Counted from the stretch's first letter, positions 1 through 8,627 are shown. The stretch: DNA of 64,000 nucleotides from Pedobacter sp. ok626 (GCF_900100435.1 NZ_FNEX01000007.1:115503-179502), one strand, 5' to 3'. Translations and numbers: made by a program. Notes: generated from the letters alone by a model not told the origin.

Positions 1-824
1 CCCGGCAAAGTAATCTCAGTACTCAGATATACTTCTGTAGTATCTAATGGGTCGTAAGTAAGTGGTGCTATTCTAATATATTGATACAACAACGGACGAG
101 GGTTGATGATCTTTATTTTATAAGGATCTAATTGAAAGGACAACATATCCTGTTGATAAACAGGACTGGGATTTAAAGTATTCCGCAACATCTCCTTATA
201 GATCTTCAAATCCTCAAGTCTTGGAATATTCAGGTAAGTGATCTTATTGGTACGAACATTACTAAAATTACTAAATAGCTCATCCTGCGTAGGGATACGA
301 TTGGTATCCAGACTTTCAATATAAGATACCAGCTTTAATGCCAGCGCATTAAAATCATCGCCAACAATAAAATTCCGGGTGTTATTTCTTGAGAATAGGC
401 GAATAGAATCATTCGGTACCAGGCTTCCAAACTGATAAATATTTTTAGGCCCGAAAGAGAACTTGCCAGTATTTAAGCCATCATTAACCGGCGTATTACT
501 TACCTCAGAATCGTAAAAAATAACCTTTGAGACAAAAGGGTATTCCAACAAAACGGTGTCTACAAACCTCGAAGCTGTTGCAGAATCCAGATATCCGTTA
601 TAGAAAGAAACTTCAGGAAGTTTTTTTTGAAAGAAATCGTTATAAGGTTTAATACTTTGCTCCAGCACATTTACCTTTTCCGAGACAAATTCGTTTTCGA
701 TATATTTAGTACTGAACCTATAGGCTAATCCCAAAGAGAGCAGAAACAGCACAGACATCAACACGATGAAAGTGAGTATCAACGAAAAATTCTTACGGTA
801 ACCGTCTTTCTTCTCTGAAGCCAT
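1..824 (-). CDS. Membrane-anchored sensor protein, N-terminal part (probable sensor histidine kinase)
   Basis: The reading frame is open from an ATG at 824 to the window edge, about 274 codons with no stop, so the C-terminus lies outside. The protein starts with a short basic segment (MASEKKDGYRKN), then one hydrophobic helix at about residues 14-35, then a long polar extracytoplasmic stretch. This is the layout of a histidine kinase sensor domain, but no kinase motif is inside the window, so the function is inferred from architecture only. It could also be another single-pass membrane protein. It is followed after 11 bp on the same strand by the S9 homologue at 836-2728. Confidence 0.55.
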   Translation of the reverse strand, partial: MASEKKDGYRKNFSLILTFIVLMSVLFLLSLGLAYRFSTKYIENEFVSEKVNVLEQSIKPYNDFFQKKLPEVSFYNGYLDSATASRFVDTVLLEYPFVSKVIFYDSEVSNTPVNDGLNTGKFSFGPKNIYQFGSLVPNDSIRLFSRNNTRNFIVGDDFNALALKLVSYIESLDTNRIPTQDELFSNFSNVRTNKITYLNIPRLEDLKIYKEMLRNTLNPSPVYQQDMLSFQLDPYKIKIINPRPLLYQYIRIAPLTYDPLDTTEVYLSTEITLP

Positions 825-835
825 AGGCTGTGAAT

Positions 836-2728
836 TTACTTCCTTTTCAGGTTAAATTCTAAAAACTCATCCAGTGTAGTGTAAAATTTGTGCCTTAAAG
901 CTTCATTTTTACCGGCATATATATCACCTTGATTTTCGATATAAGTAACACTTACATTGCGTTTTTTGAGATTCTTAACAAACTGCATGGTTTCACTCGA
1001 GTTGTTATTTGGATCTTTAATATTTTGAGCCAGCAATACAGGTGAATTAATTTTATCTGTTTGGAACAATGGCGACACTTGCCTCATTTTATCTATATCT
1101 GTAAGTGGATTACCAATAATTTCGTAATACATCTGCAAAATAGGTTTTTGATAAGGCGGAATTGACTTTAAGTAAGTAAACAGGTTGATCACACCAGCAT
1201 TTGAAGCGGCACAAACATACTTATCTGGGTGTAAATACAAGCTATTTAAAGCAATATAGCCACCAAAACCAGTACCATAAATACCAATCCTCTTTGGATC
1301 GGCAATTTTATTGTCAACAAGCCATTTCACACCGTCATCAATATCATCCTGTATTTTACCACCCCATTGCTTAAATCCTGCCGCTACAAAGGTTTTTCCA
1401 TAGCCTGAAGAGCCTCTGTAATTTATCTGTAATACGGCATATCCTCTATTCGCCAAAAACTGAACTTCCGGATTATATCCCCATAAGTTCCTTTCTACAG
1501 GACCGTCGTGAGGCAATACCACCACAGGCAAATTTTCTGCTTTTTCATTGAGCGGAAGGGTCAAATATCCATGAATCAACAAGCCGTCCCTTGATTGGTA
1601 ACTTACATGCTTCATTTCACACATTTCTTCTTCCCGGATAGACGAATTAAAATCACTCAGCTTCCTAACCTTACTTGTATTAGCGAAATAAAGATAATAA
1701 GAGCCCGGATTTTTATCTGTAAATGTCCTTAGTATGAATACATTTTCAGCTTCGTCCTTATCAAAAATTCTGGCTTCCGTTTTCGGCAAAAGCTTATCCA
1801 AATTGGCATACACCTGCCTTACCGAATCGTCCAAAAAGTACTTCTCCTTTTTCCAGGTTTCGTAAACCACAAAAGATATTTTTTGTTTCTTTCTAGAATA
1901 TTGCGCTTCAGTAATATTTAAAGTATCGTTACAAAAAAGATTCTTTACTTCTTTTCCTGTATTGCAATCCACCTCTACCAAGGCCGTTTTATCTCTGTTG
2001 ATGTCAGATATGGCATAGATAATATTAGGCTGGCTATGACTAAAAGCAATGGGTCTGAAAGTATCTTTAAAATTACTCGTAAGTACAGATTTAAAGGGTT
2101 GATTTTCTGTAGCTCTGTAAAGAATAGTTGTATTAACCCCGTCGCTACTCATAGCCAGTCTTAACTTACCTTCTGCATCAGTTCTCCAGTCGATAATATT
2201 CCCAGGATTTTTAGCCGCCATTTCCATAGCACCATTACGTACATTTAAACGATAAACATCAAATACCGTCGAATCTCGTTTATTAGAAGACACCAGTAAG
2301 TATTTATCATCAATCAATTGATCATCAACAATTTTTAACCTACTCTTCTCATTCTTTACAAGCTGACGCTCATTTTCTCCTTCTTTGTCAATAATATACA
2401 TATCAGACCGATTGCTGCCAGCATCAACCTCTTTATAATAGATCAGTTCGTTATCGCTCACCCAGCAATAAAAAACAATATTCATCCCTTTAAACTGGGT
2501 GATACTCTTTCCTTCACCGGTTTTAAGGTCTTCAATGTAAATATTCCTGTCTGCTCCCTTTAATTTAAGGTAGGAAAGATTTTTCCCATCTGGGGACAAA
2601 CGATAGCCCACCTTATTTTGTGATTTGAAAAAATCATCAACAGGTATCGTTCGTGTCTCTTTCTGGCGCTGACATGCAAAAGCAAACAGTACCAGAATGA
2701 AGAAAAAATATTTTTTAAATCCAATCAT
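836..2728 (-). CDS. S9-family (prolyl oligopeptidase-like) protein lacking the catalytic serine
   Basis: About 630 residues: an export signal (MIGFKKYFFFILVLFAFAC, possibly a lipoprotein), an N-terminal beta-propeller-like half, and a C-terminal alpha/beta hydrolase half with the S9 landmarks 'VVVLPHDGP' and 'NYRGSSGYGK'. The nucleophile elbow, normally GxSxGG, reads GTGFGGY: codon 1268-1270 gives Gly at about residue 487. The region of the catalytic His reads 'ENQGDIYAG', with Asp where GHG is expected, while 'IKDPNN' can still supply the Asp. It is therefore probably not a serine peptidase. The ATG at 2728 is preferred over the upstream one at 2746 because it begins directly at the signal peptide. 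The frame is intact, which argues for a retained non-catalytic role. Confidence 0.85.
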   Translation of the reverse strand: MIGFKKYFFFILVLFAFACQRQKETRTIPVDDFFKSQNKVGYRLSPDGKNLSYLKLKGADRNIYIEDLKTGEGKSITQFKGMNIVFYCWVSDNELIYYKEVDAGSNRSDMYIIDKEGENERQLVKNEKSRLKIVDDQLIDDKYLLVSSNKRDSTVFDVYRLNVRNGAMEMAAKNPGNIIDWRTDAEGKLRLAMSSDGVNTTILYRATENQPFKSVLTSNFKDTFRPIAFSHSQPNIIYAISDINRDKTALVEVDCNTGKEVKNLFCNDTLNITEAQYSRKKQKISFVVYETWKKEKYFLDDSVRQVYANLDKLLPKTEARIFDKDEAENVFILRTFTDKNPGSYYLYFANTSKVRKLSDFNSSIREEEMCEMKHVSYQSRDGLLIHGYLTLPLNEKAENLPVVVLPHDGPVERNLWGYNPEVQFLANRGYAVLQINYRGSSGYGKTFVAAGFKQWGGKIQDDIDDGVKWLVDNKIADPKRIGIYGTGFGGYIALNSLYLHPDKYVCAASNAGVINLFTYLKSIPPYQKPILQMYYEIIGNPLTDIDKMRQVSPLFQTDKINSPVLLAQNIKDPNNNSSETMQFVKNLKKRNVSVTYIENQGDIYAGKNEALRHKFYTTLDEFLEFNLKRK

Positions 2729-3032
2729 ATCATTCAAAGCCCACAAAGCTACACAACACCAGCTTTGTAAATAGGCAATACACCAATATTGTTACTTTAA
2801 AATCTTAATGTTACGTTTAATGCAAATGCGCACAATCCTACTGTTTCTTCACACCTGGTTCACACCTCCTTCACACCAAGGCCACAATCAGGTACCTTTT
2901 TGTGAAGAATGTCTGTAGAATGTGTGTATCATGTGAGGACTTATCCTTACCTGTGGTACAGATCCCCTACTGTTCCTGGGAGGAAGTTAGTTAAAAATCA
3001 TTAATTTTAGGTCCGGAACTTTAATCCTTGAA
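2729..3032. other. Divergent intergenic region with an 11-bp tandem repeat
   Basis: About 300 bp lie between the start of the minus-strand S9 homologue and the plus-strand TPR gene. The gap must hold promoters for both genes, but no clear TAnnTTTG box was found. Its distinctive element is the TTCACACC tandem repeat listed separately. No further gene or RNA is apparent. Confidence 0.6.
2848..2880. repeat. Three TTCACACC units at 11-bp spacing
   Basis: The octamer TTCACACC starts at 2848, 2859 and 2870, giving an exact 11-bp period with variable three-base linkers (TGG, TCC, AAG). The period is close to one helical turn. The array sits between two divergent genes, 120 bp upstream of the S9 homologue start and about 155 bp upstream of the TPR gene. 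It may be an array of regulator half-sites; the regulator is unknown. Confidence 0.6.
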
Positions 3033-4841
3033 ATGAAAAAACTGGTCATAATCGTTGTATTTTGTTTTGTAAACCTATTTTGCCTTGGACAAGATAATGT
3101 AGACGATGCCCTGGCCTACCAATATTATCAGCAAGGCCAATACCAACAAGCGGTAGTTTTACTCGAAAAACTATTTAACAAGACCAAAAGCGATACCCAT
3201 TTTGAGCTCTATCTCAACACACTACTTAAACTAAAAAAGTATGATGATGCCGAAAAACTGGTCAAAAAGCTAATCCGGCAAGATTCAAAGAATTTAGAAT
3301 ATGGCATTGCATTAGCAAGAGTTTATCAGGATAAAGGCCAAACAGAAGCCGCCAATAAACTCTATATGCAAGTGATCAGCAACCTGCCAGCTGATGAATT
3401 CAAAATCAGAGAAATTGCCAATTATTTTTATGGTTTTCAAGCTTATGACCTGGCCATTTCTGCCTTTTTACAGGGGCGAAAAATATTGAATGACGAAAAA
3501 CCCTTTACTTATGAACTGTTGAGCATTTACCGTTATAAGAAAGACAAAAACATGCTTGTTCAAGAATACCTGAACGCATTACCGGAAATGCCCCAATTGC
3601 TACCCCAGGCAGAAAGCGTATTATCAACTGTATTTGAAGACAACAATGATTATCAGATTTTACAGTCCGCCCTGCTAAAAAAAATACAAAAAGAACCTCA
3701 GACAGAAATTTACACCAAACTACTCATTTGGCAATACCTGCAACAGCAGGAATACGACATGGCTTTAAGGCAACTTATTGCGCAAGATAAGCGCATCAAG
3801 GATGATGGAACTATTTTATTTAATACCACTAATACTTTTCTGGACAACAAAGCTTATCCAGTAGCGATTAAAGCCTACGAGTATTTGTTAACCAAGGGCA
3901 AAGAAAATCCCTATTATCTGCCTTCGAAGGTCGAAATGATCAATGCGAAATATCAGCAGGTGATGGGCGGTCAGAATGACAAAAAAATCATAACAGAATT
4001 GGCCGCTGAATACCAGGCTATAATTGATGAATATGGCAAAAATCGCCAAACACTTTTCGCACTAAAGAAACTGGCCAATTTACAAGCTTATTATCTCAAC
4101 GACCATAAAAAAGCTGAAGCTGCACTCGAAAATATACTAACTATCCCGGGTATTCCTGCCACTGAAATCGGACAAATAAAATTAGACCTCGGCGATGTGT
4201 ACATCTTAACACAACAACCCTGGGAAGCATTTTTGATTTATGAACAAGTGGCTAAGCAATTCGAGAATCAGGATATAGGTAATGAAGCTAGATACCGATC
4301 TGCCCGACTTTCTTTTTATCAAGGCAACTTTACTTATGCCAAATCACAGGCTGATGTACTGAAAGCCTCTACCTCGCAGTTAATTGCCAATGATGCGCTA
4401 AACCTTAGTTTACTGATCTCAGACAACCTACAATCTACTGTCGACAGCAATGCCCTTAAAATGTATGCAGACGCTGAAATGCTTGACTTTAGTAACCTCC
4501 CTTCAAAAGCATTAGCAAAACTAGATAGCATCGCGATTGTATTTCCAGGCAATACGCTTGTTGATGATATCTTAATGGCAAAATCAAGGGTATGTATTAA
4601 AACCAACGACATCAACAATGCGGTAATTGCACTTAAAATGCTCACCGAGCAACAATCAAGCAGCATTTGGGCCGACGACGCTTTATTTATACTTGCCGAT
4701 CTTTACGAAACAAAACTGAAGGATACTGAACAAGCCAAAAAGCTATACCAGAAATTAATCAATGACCATCCGGGCAGTATGTATACCAACGAAGCGCGTA
4801 AACGTTTCCGAAAACTTCGCGGTGATAATGTTGGTACTTAG
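3033..4841 (+). CDS. Secreted tetratricopeptide-repeat protein
   Basis: A 602-residue protein with a cleavable signal peptide (MKKLVIIVVFCFVNLFCLGQ), followed along the whole length by degenerate TPR helices. Examples are 'YYQQGQYQQAVVLLEKLF' near the start, 'LYMQVISNLPAD', 'LGDVYILTQQPWEAFLIYEQV' in the middle, and a terminal 'AKKLYQKLINDHPGSM'. The last repeats resemble outer-membrane assembly TPR proteins of the BamD/YbgF type, so a periplasmic or outer-membrane scaffolding role is plausible. There is no enzymatic motif. The DUF4286 and rfbC-like genes follow closely on the same strand (15 bp and 6 bp gaps), suggesting a shared transcript. Confidence 0.85.
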   Translation: MKKLVIIVVFCFVNLFCLGQDNVDDALAYQYYQQGQYQQAVVLLEKLFNKTKSDTHFELYLNTLLKLKKYDDAEKLVKKLIRQDSKNLEYGIALARVYQDKGQTEAANKLYMQVISNLPADEFKIREIANYFYGFQAYDLAISAFLQGRKILNDEKPFTYELLSIYRYKKDKNMLVQEYLNALPEMPQLLPQAESVLSTVFEDNNDYQILQSALLKKIQKEPQTEIYTKLLIWQYLQQQEYDMALRQLIAQDKRIKDDGTILFNTTNTFLDNKAYPVAIKAYEYLLTKGKENPYYLPSKVEMINAKYQQVMGGQNDKKIITELAAEYQAIIDEYGKNRQTLFALKKLANLQAYYLNDHKKAEAALENILTIPGIPATEIGQIKLDLGDVYILTQQPWEAFLIYEQVAKQFENQDIGNEARYRSARLSFYQGNFTYAKSQADVLKASTSQLIANDALNLSLLISDNLQSTVDSNALKMYADAEMLDFSNLPSKALAKLDSIAIVFPGNTLVDDILMAKSRVCIKTNDINNAVIALKMLTEQQSSSIWADDALFILADLYETKLKDTEQAKKLYQKLINDHPGSMYTNEARKRFRKLRGDNVGT

Positions 4842-4844
4842 TAT

Positions 4845-4852
4845 TATCTTTG
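4845..4852 (+). promoter_or_regulatory. TATCTTTG: candidate -7 box for a leaderless DUF4286 transcript
   Basis: TATCTTTG matches the Bacteroidota -7 consensus TAnnTTTG and ends four bases before the ATG at 4857. Initiation at the usual distance would place the transcript start at or next to the ATG. No good -33 TTTG is seen about 20 bp upstream, so this is weak. Confidence 0.35.
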
Positions 4853-4856
4853 CAGC

Positions 4857-5159
4857 ATGCTATTATATAATGTAACTACGATAATTGAAGACGCAGCAGC
4901 AGACAGCTGGCTGAAATGGGTGGAGGAGACGCATATTCCTAATGTTATGGCATCAGGAAAGTTTGTTTCTTATCGTTTATTAAGGGTGTTGGACTCACCT
5001 AATGAGGGAGTAACCTATTGCGCCCAATATGTTGTTGATCATATGGCTGATTATCTTGATTACCAAACAAACTTTGCCCCAGCATTACAAGCCGAGGTAA
5101 ACGATCTTTTCGAAAATAAATTTGTTTCTTTCCGTACTTTAATGGAATACATCGCTTAA
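4857..5159 (+). CDS. DUF4286 family protein
   Basis: A 100-residue cytoplasmic protein with no signal or membrane segment. It fits the DUF4286 family of small Bacteroidota proteins: a 'LLYNVTTIIE' first strand, 'WLKWVEETHIPNVMASGKF', and a C-terminal 'FVSFRTLMEYI'. The overall beta-alpha pattern suggests a ferredoxin-like (dimeric alpha-beta barrel) fold. The biochemical function is not known to me. It sits between the TPR gene and the dTDP-sugar epimerase, with a 6-bp gap to the latter, so it is probably cotranscribed with one or both. Confidence 0.85.
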   Translation: MLLYNVTTIIEDAAADSWLKWVEETHIPNVMASGKFVSYRLLRVLDSPNEGVTYCAQYVVDHMADYLDYQTNFAPALQAEVNDLFENKFVSFRTLMEYIA

Positions 5160-5165
5160 TTATAC

Positions 5166-5720
5166 ATGCAAATTACTCAAACCCCAATAGAAGGCCTTTT
5201 AATCATCGAGCCGAAAGTATGGAGAGATAACCGTGGTTATTTTTACGAAAGCTATAATGCAAAACTATTTGCAGAAGCAGGTATAAATGTAAATTTTGTT
5301 CAGGACAACCAATCCTTTTCGCAAAAAGGAGCCCTACGCGGATTACATGCGCAGGCCCAACCTTTTGAACAAGGAAAATTAGTCCGTGTACTACAAGGTG
5401 CCGTTATGGATGTTGCTGTCGACATCAGAAAAAACTCACCTACATATGGACAACATTTCGACATCGAATTAAGTGAAGAGAACCACAAACAACTTTGGGT
5501 TCCTGCAGGATTTCTACATGGATTCTTAACGCTGGAAGATCAAACGATTTTCACCTATAAAGTAAGTAATTACTACGATAAAAACTCGGAAATAGGTGTA
5601 ATGTGGAACGATCCTGACTTGAATATTGAATGGAGCAGAGATATCGCTGAATCTGAATTCTTATTATCTGATAAAGACCAGGTGCTTTCTCAATTTAAAG
5701 ACTTTAAAAGTCCTTTTTAA
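5166..5720 (+). CDS. rfbC: dTDP-4-dehydrorhamnose 3,5-epimerase
   Basis: A 184-residue cupin of the RmlC family, the usual length. It converts dTDP-4-dehydro-6-deoxyglucose to dTDP-4-dehydrorhamnose in the dTDP-L-rhamnose pathway for surface polysaccharide. Visible family motifs are 'DNRGYFYESYN' near residue 21, 'ALRGLHAQ' with the conserved catalytic His at 61, 'VRVLQGAVMDVAVDIR', 'WVPAGFLHGF', and 'YKVSNYYD' around Tyr131, the expected acid position. No other dTDP-rhamnose genes are in the window, so the pathway partners are encoded elsewhere. A strong bidirectional terminator follows. Confidence 0.95.
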   Translation: MQITQTPIEGLLIIEPKVWRDNRGYFYESYNAKLFAEAGINVNFVQDNQSFSQKGALRGLHAQAQPFEQGKLVRVLQGAVMDVAVDIRKNSPTYGQHFDIELSEENHKQLWVPAGFLHGFLTLEDQTIFTYKVSNYYDKNSEIGVMWNDPDLNIEWSRDIAESEFLLSDKDQVLSQFKDFKSPF

Positions 5721-5739
5721 ATAAAAAAATGCCTTTAAT

Positions 5740-5780
5740 AAAAATCGCCTGTATCATTTCTAGTGATGCAGGCGATTTTT
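5740..5780. terminator. Bidirectional terminator between rfbC and the OmpA-family gene
   Basis: AAAAATCGCCTG (5740-5751) pairs with CAGGCGATTTTT (5769-5780). The stem extends inward through ATCA/TGAT, giving about 17 bp around the 7-nt loop TTTCTAG. A- and T-tracts on the two sides make it work for both convergent genes. Confidence 0.85.
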
Positions 5781-5783
5781 ATT

Positions 5784-6626
5784 TTACTGCTTAATCAAAT
5801 TGTACAATTCATCCAGTTTCGGTGAAAGCACAATCTCAATTCTACGGTTTTTACTTCTGCCATCAGCAGAGGTGTTTGGACCTAAAGGCTGAAACTCACC
5901 TTTACCAGTCGCTGTCATACGGACCCCTTCAACCTTGCTTACTTCGGTTAAATACCGCACCACTGAGGTAGAACGCAATACACTCAAATCCCAATTGTCT
6001 TTAATCTGACCAAGATTAGTAATTTTTTGAGAATCTGTATGGCCTTCAACAGCTATATTAATCTCTGGTTGTTGTTTCAACACACTAGCCAGCTGGCTTA
6101 AAGCTTGTTTTCCCTTTTCATCAATGATAATACTGCCCGAAGGGAACAATAGTTTATCCATTAATGAAACGTATACTTTACCATTGCGAATTTCAACGGT
6201 TAAACCATTTTTAGTAAAGCCCAATAGCGCTTGCTGTAATTTTTCCTTTAACTGGTTGGTGGCCTCATCACGCTTACGCAAAATCTCTTCTACCTCTTTA
6301 AGTCGTTGCTCACGTTTCTTTAAGTCGGCAGACAGCTTATTAATCTCATTAGAGCTATTACTACGTAACTTTGTATAGTTGTTATCCATCTCCGAGTATC
6401 TACCCTTTAAATCGCTTAAATAGCTATTTAATCCGCTAGTATCTTTTCGCAGTTTAGCGATTAAGCTTTCCAGGTTCTCGTTCATTAATTGTGACTCATT
6501 CCAGCCCTTGTTTAAGGAATCTTGTTTGGCCAATAATGTCTTATACTTTTGAGGCGACAGGACTACGCAGGAAGTGAATGCACTGGCAAACAATCCGACA
6601 AATAAAAACAAACTGATTTTCTTCAT
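5784..6626 (-). CDS. OmpA-family peptidoglycan-associated lipoprotein with coiled coil
   Basis: A 280-residue protein with a signal ending in 'AFTSC', likely lipidated at that Cys. A heptad-rich coiled coil follows at about residues 30-135 ('SLIAKLRKDTSGLNSYLSDL', 'LKKREQRLKEVEEILRKRDE'), then a C-terminal OmpA domain. The peptidoglycan-binding landmarks are present: 'INIAVEGHTDSQ' with the conserved Asp and 'DGRSKNRRIEIVL' with the conserved Arg. It likely anchors the outer membrane to the cell wall. It is convergent with rfbC and stands alone on its strand, with a 109-bp gap to the upstream DUF2461 gene. Confidence 0.93.
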   Translation of the reverse strand: MKKISLFLFVGLFASAFTSCVVLSPQKYKTLLAKQDSLNKGWNESQLMNENLESLIAKLRKDTSGLNSYLSDLKGRYSEMDNNYTKLRSNSSNEINKLSADLKKREQRLKEVEEILRKRDEATNQLKEKLQQALLGFTKNGLTVEIRNGKVYVSLMDKLLFPSGSIIIDEKGKQALSQLASVLKQQPEINIAVEGHTDSQKITNLGQIKDNWDLSVLRSTSVVRYLTEVSKVEGVRMTATGKGEFQPLGPNTSADGRSKNRRIEIVLSPKLDELYNLIKQ

Positions 6627-6735
6627 TAGTGTATATTGAATTAAGGATTATATTCTGCTTAAGCCCAGTTGAGCTTACAGGTAGCAGAAATTAGGGTTCA
6701 TTTGGTTTTAGGACTTAATTTTTTCGATGCAAAAA

Positions 6736-7398
6736 CTATTGCTCAACTGCTTTTCTCAAAAATAGAATAAAAGGATATACACTTTCAAAAGCATTTTTCA
6801 ACTTATTAACGATCCCGGGTTTTAAAAACTCTTCGTCCTTAATAGGAAAAGTAGCAATAAAGCTTTTTAGCTTCAACAGTTCTATCTGAGGATGATCTAC
6901 TTCATAACCTTTAGGCGCCTTTTTCAATTTATCTTCCTGACTCAGTGTAAAGGTCTTTTTGAAATTTTCCGCGTTAATAATATCCAAAAAATCACTTGTA
7001 TTGTAGTCGATCTCTTCTCTAATCTTTTTCAGATCTGATGCTTCCGGCATCCAGAACCCTGCTGCAAAAAAACAGCTTCCAGGTTGTATGTGCAGATAAT
7101 AGCCTGGTTCGTCTATGCCTCTTCCTTTTACACCGAAAGAAATTCCGTAGTTGTTTTTATAAGGATCCTTATTTTTACTAAAACGTACATCTCTGTAAAT
7201 ACGCATCAGGCATTTTTTTGCCTGTGTCTCTATAGAAAATTCCGGATCGGCAGCAGCAAGCCTTGGGATGAGCTGATCAATAAAGTTCAAGACATCAGTT
7301 TTGGCAATTTCATACCTTTCTTTATTTTCAGCAAACCATTCGCGGTTATTATTTTCCGCAACGTCTGTTATAAAGGCAAGTGTTTCTGGCTTAATCAT
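6736..7398 (-). CDS. DUF2461 domain protein
   Basis: A 220-residue soluble protein recognisable as the DUF2461/TIGR02453 family. It has the N-terminal 'TLAFITDVAENNNREWFAENKERYE', the central 'RIYRDVRFSKNKDPYKNNYG' and 'GYYLHIQPGSCFFAAGFWMPE'. The molecular function of the family is not established. It overlaps the DUF983 gene by 4 bp and is probably the last gene of the respiratory assembly operon running leftward from 13018, although its own product need not be respiratory. Confidence 0.9.
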   Translation of the reverse strand: MIKPETLAFITDVAENNNREWFAENKERYEIAKTDVLNFIDQLIPRLAAADPEFSIETQAKKCLMRIYRDVRFSKNKDPYKNNYGISFGVKGRGIDEPGYYLHIQPGSCFFAAGFWMPEASDLKKIREEIDYNTSDFLDIINAENFKKTFTLSQEDKLKKAPKGYEVDHPQIELLKLKSFIATFPIKDEEFLKPGIVNKLKNAFESVYPFILFLRKAVEQ

Positions 7399-7793
7399 GG
7401 CTTATCGTAATACGCGTTATACTTTATTTTTGGAGATAGCCAATGTAATAAAATCACGCGGGAATAGCGATAATTGAAGGGGGATAAAAGTAAACATCCT
7501 GTAAAAATTACACCTAGATAAAGCCAGAATGAATCGAAATCCAAACGACCACCAGATAAAACATAGGTAGCAATGCCTAGTGTAATCATTTCAGCACAGT
7601 TCATGGCATAGCTAACATACATAGCCGCATAAAAATACCCTGGTTCTATTTCAAACCGCTGGCCACAATGTGGGCAAACCGTATTTGTACGTTGTACATT
7701 GAAACCATATAAACTACCGGTAAAGATATCACCGCGGCGACATTGCGGGCATTTGCCATGTATGATTGCGTGAAGCTTTGATGTTTTCTGCAT
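7395..7793 (-). CDS. DUF983 membrane protein with N-terminal zinc-ribbon-like motif
   Basis: 132 residues. The N-terminus has two Cys pairs in 'CPQCRRGDIF' and 'CPHCGQRFE', a likely zinc ribbon. Two hydrophobic segments follow, about residues 50-75 and 85-105, and a short basic tail. This is the DUF983 architecture. DUF983 genes are frequent neighbours of cytochrome oxidase genes, and this one lies in the same-strand cluster, so a role in oxidase assembly or membrane quality control is a context inference only. It overlaps DUF2461 by 4 bp and lies 13 bp downstream of the 82-residue CxxC protein. Confidence 0.87.
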   Translation of the reverse strand: MQKTSKLHAIIHGKCPQCRRGDIFTGSLYGFNVQRTNTVCPHCGQRFEIEPGYFYAAMYVSYAMNCAEMITLGIATYVLSGGRLDFDSFWLYLGVIFTGCLLLSPFNYRYSRVILLHWLSPKIKYNAYYDKP

Positions 7794-7806
7794 GGTATCA
7801 GAAGAA

Positions 7807-8055
7807 CTAAGACATGCCTTGGGTTGGTCTTTTACGGAATTTCACATACCATAAAACGCCAATACCCGTAAGCAAAACATAAGGAATAGCTAACAAATAT
7901 AAAATACCTGTATTTAGACCATTACCCTGCGTATTGCCATTTTTAACACTTTGCTCTGCATTAACAGAACACATAGCACATTGTGCATCGGCTGTATTAC
8001 TTACAGCGATGGCCGACAGCACGATAAAAACGAAGACAAATGCAATCCTTTTCAT
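7807..8055 (-). CDS. Small membrane protein with periplasmic CxxC
   Basis: 82 residues. An N-terminal signal (MKRIAFVFVFIVLSAIAVSN) is followed by 'AQCAMCSVNAEQ', then a glycine/asparagine linker, a transmembrane helix 'GILYLLAIPYVLLTGIGVLW' and a basic tail 'YVKFRKR'. By the positive-inside rule the CAMC pair would face the periplasm. I do not know a named family. The cluster position next to SCO, DUF420 and oxidase subunits suggests a role in oxidase maturation, perhaps thiol or copper handling, because the neighbouring SCO protein has lost its own cysteines. That role is inference. Confidence 0.75.
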   Translation of the reverse strand: MKRIAFVFVFIVLSAIAVSNTADAQCAMCSVNAEQSVKNGNTQGNGLNTGILYLLAIPYVLLTGIGVLWYVKFRKRPTQGMS

Positions 8056-8093
8056 ATTTACAAATATAGGGAAACAATCTGATTAAGGAGCGC

Positions 8094-8627
8094 TTAATAA
8101 CTATAATAAGGAGAGATCATTAGGTATACCACTACACCGGTAATAGCAACGTATACCCAAAGAGGGAAAGTGATTTTAGCTATCTTTTTATGCTTATCAA
8201 AACGCTCAGCTAAAGCCCGTACATAAGTAATCAATACCAAAGGTATGATAGCAATAGACAAGAGAATATGGGTAAGCAAAATAAAGAAGTAAACGTATTT
8301 AATAGCTCCTTCACCACCAAATTTCGTAGAAGGAGTTGTCATGTGATAGGCGATATACATCCCCAAAAATAACAACGAACAGGCAATTGCACATTTCATT
8401 AAATTCTCATGCAACTTACGCTTGCCATTTTTAATGGCTATAACAGCTACAATTAATAAAACTGCAGTTATACCATTTATGGTCGCGTATATTGGTGGCA
8501 AAAATGGCAGTGGTGTAGCATTAGGAATTTTAACGTAAAACAATACGGCTACGGCCAATGGAATAACAATCGAGAGCAAAATGATCCATTTATTATATTT
8601 CTGTTCAATTGGGGTGTTGTCACTCAT
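8094..8627 (-). CDS. DUF420 membrane protein
   Basis: 177 residues with five predicted transmembrane helices. Conserved histidines are present in membrane segments ('NLMKCAIACSLLFLGMYIAYH', 'LLTHILLSIAIIPLVL'). This is the DUF420 pattern (CtaM/YozB-like), a family associated with heme-copper oxidase assembly in several bacteria. It lies 16 bp downstream of the SCO gene in the oxidase cluster, which supports an assembly role. Confidence 0.88.
   Translation of the reverse strand: MSDNTPIEQKYNKWIILLSIVIPLAVAVLFYVKIPNATPLPFLPPIYATINGITAVLLIVAVIAIKNGKRKLHENLMKCAIACSLLFLGMYIAYHMTTPSTKFGGEGAIKYVYFFILLTHILLSIAIIPLVLITYVRALAERFDKHKKIAKITFPLWVYVAITGVVVYLMISPYYSY

Noticed and set aside
4334..4666. Minus-strand open frame inside the TPR gene
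   Set aside because: A shadow of the TPR gene, with composition explained by its complement.
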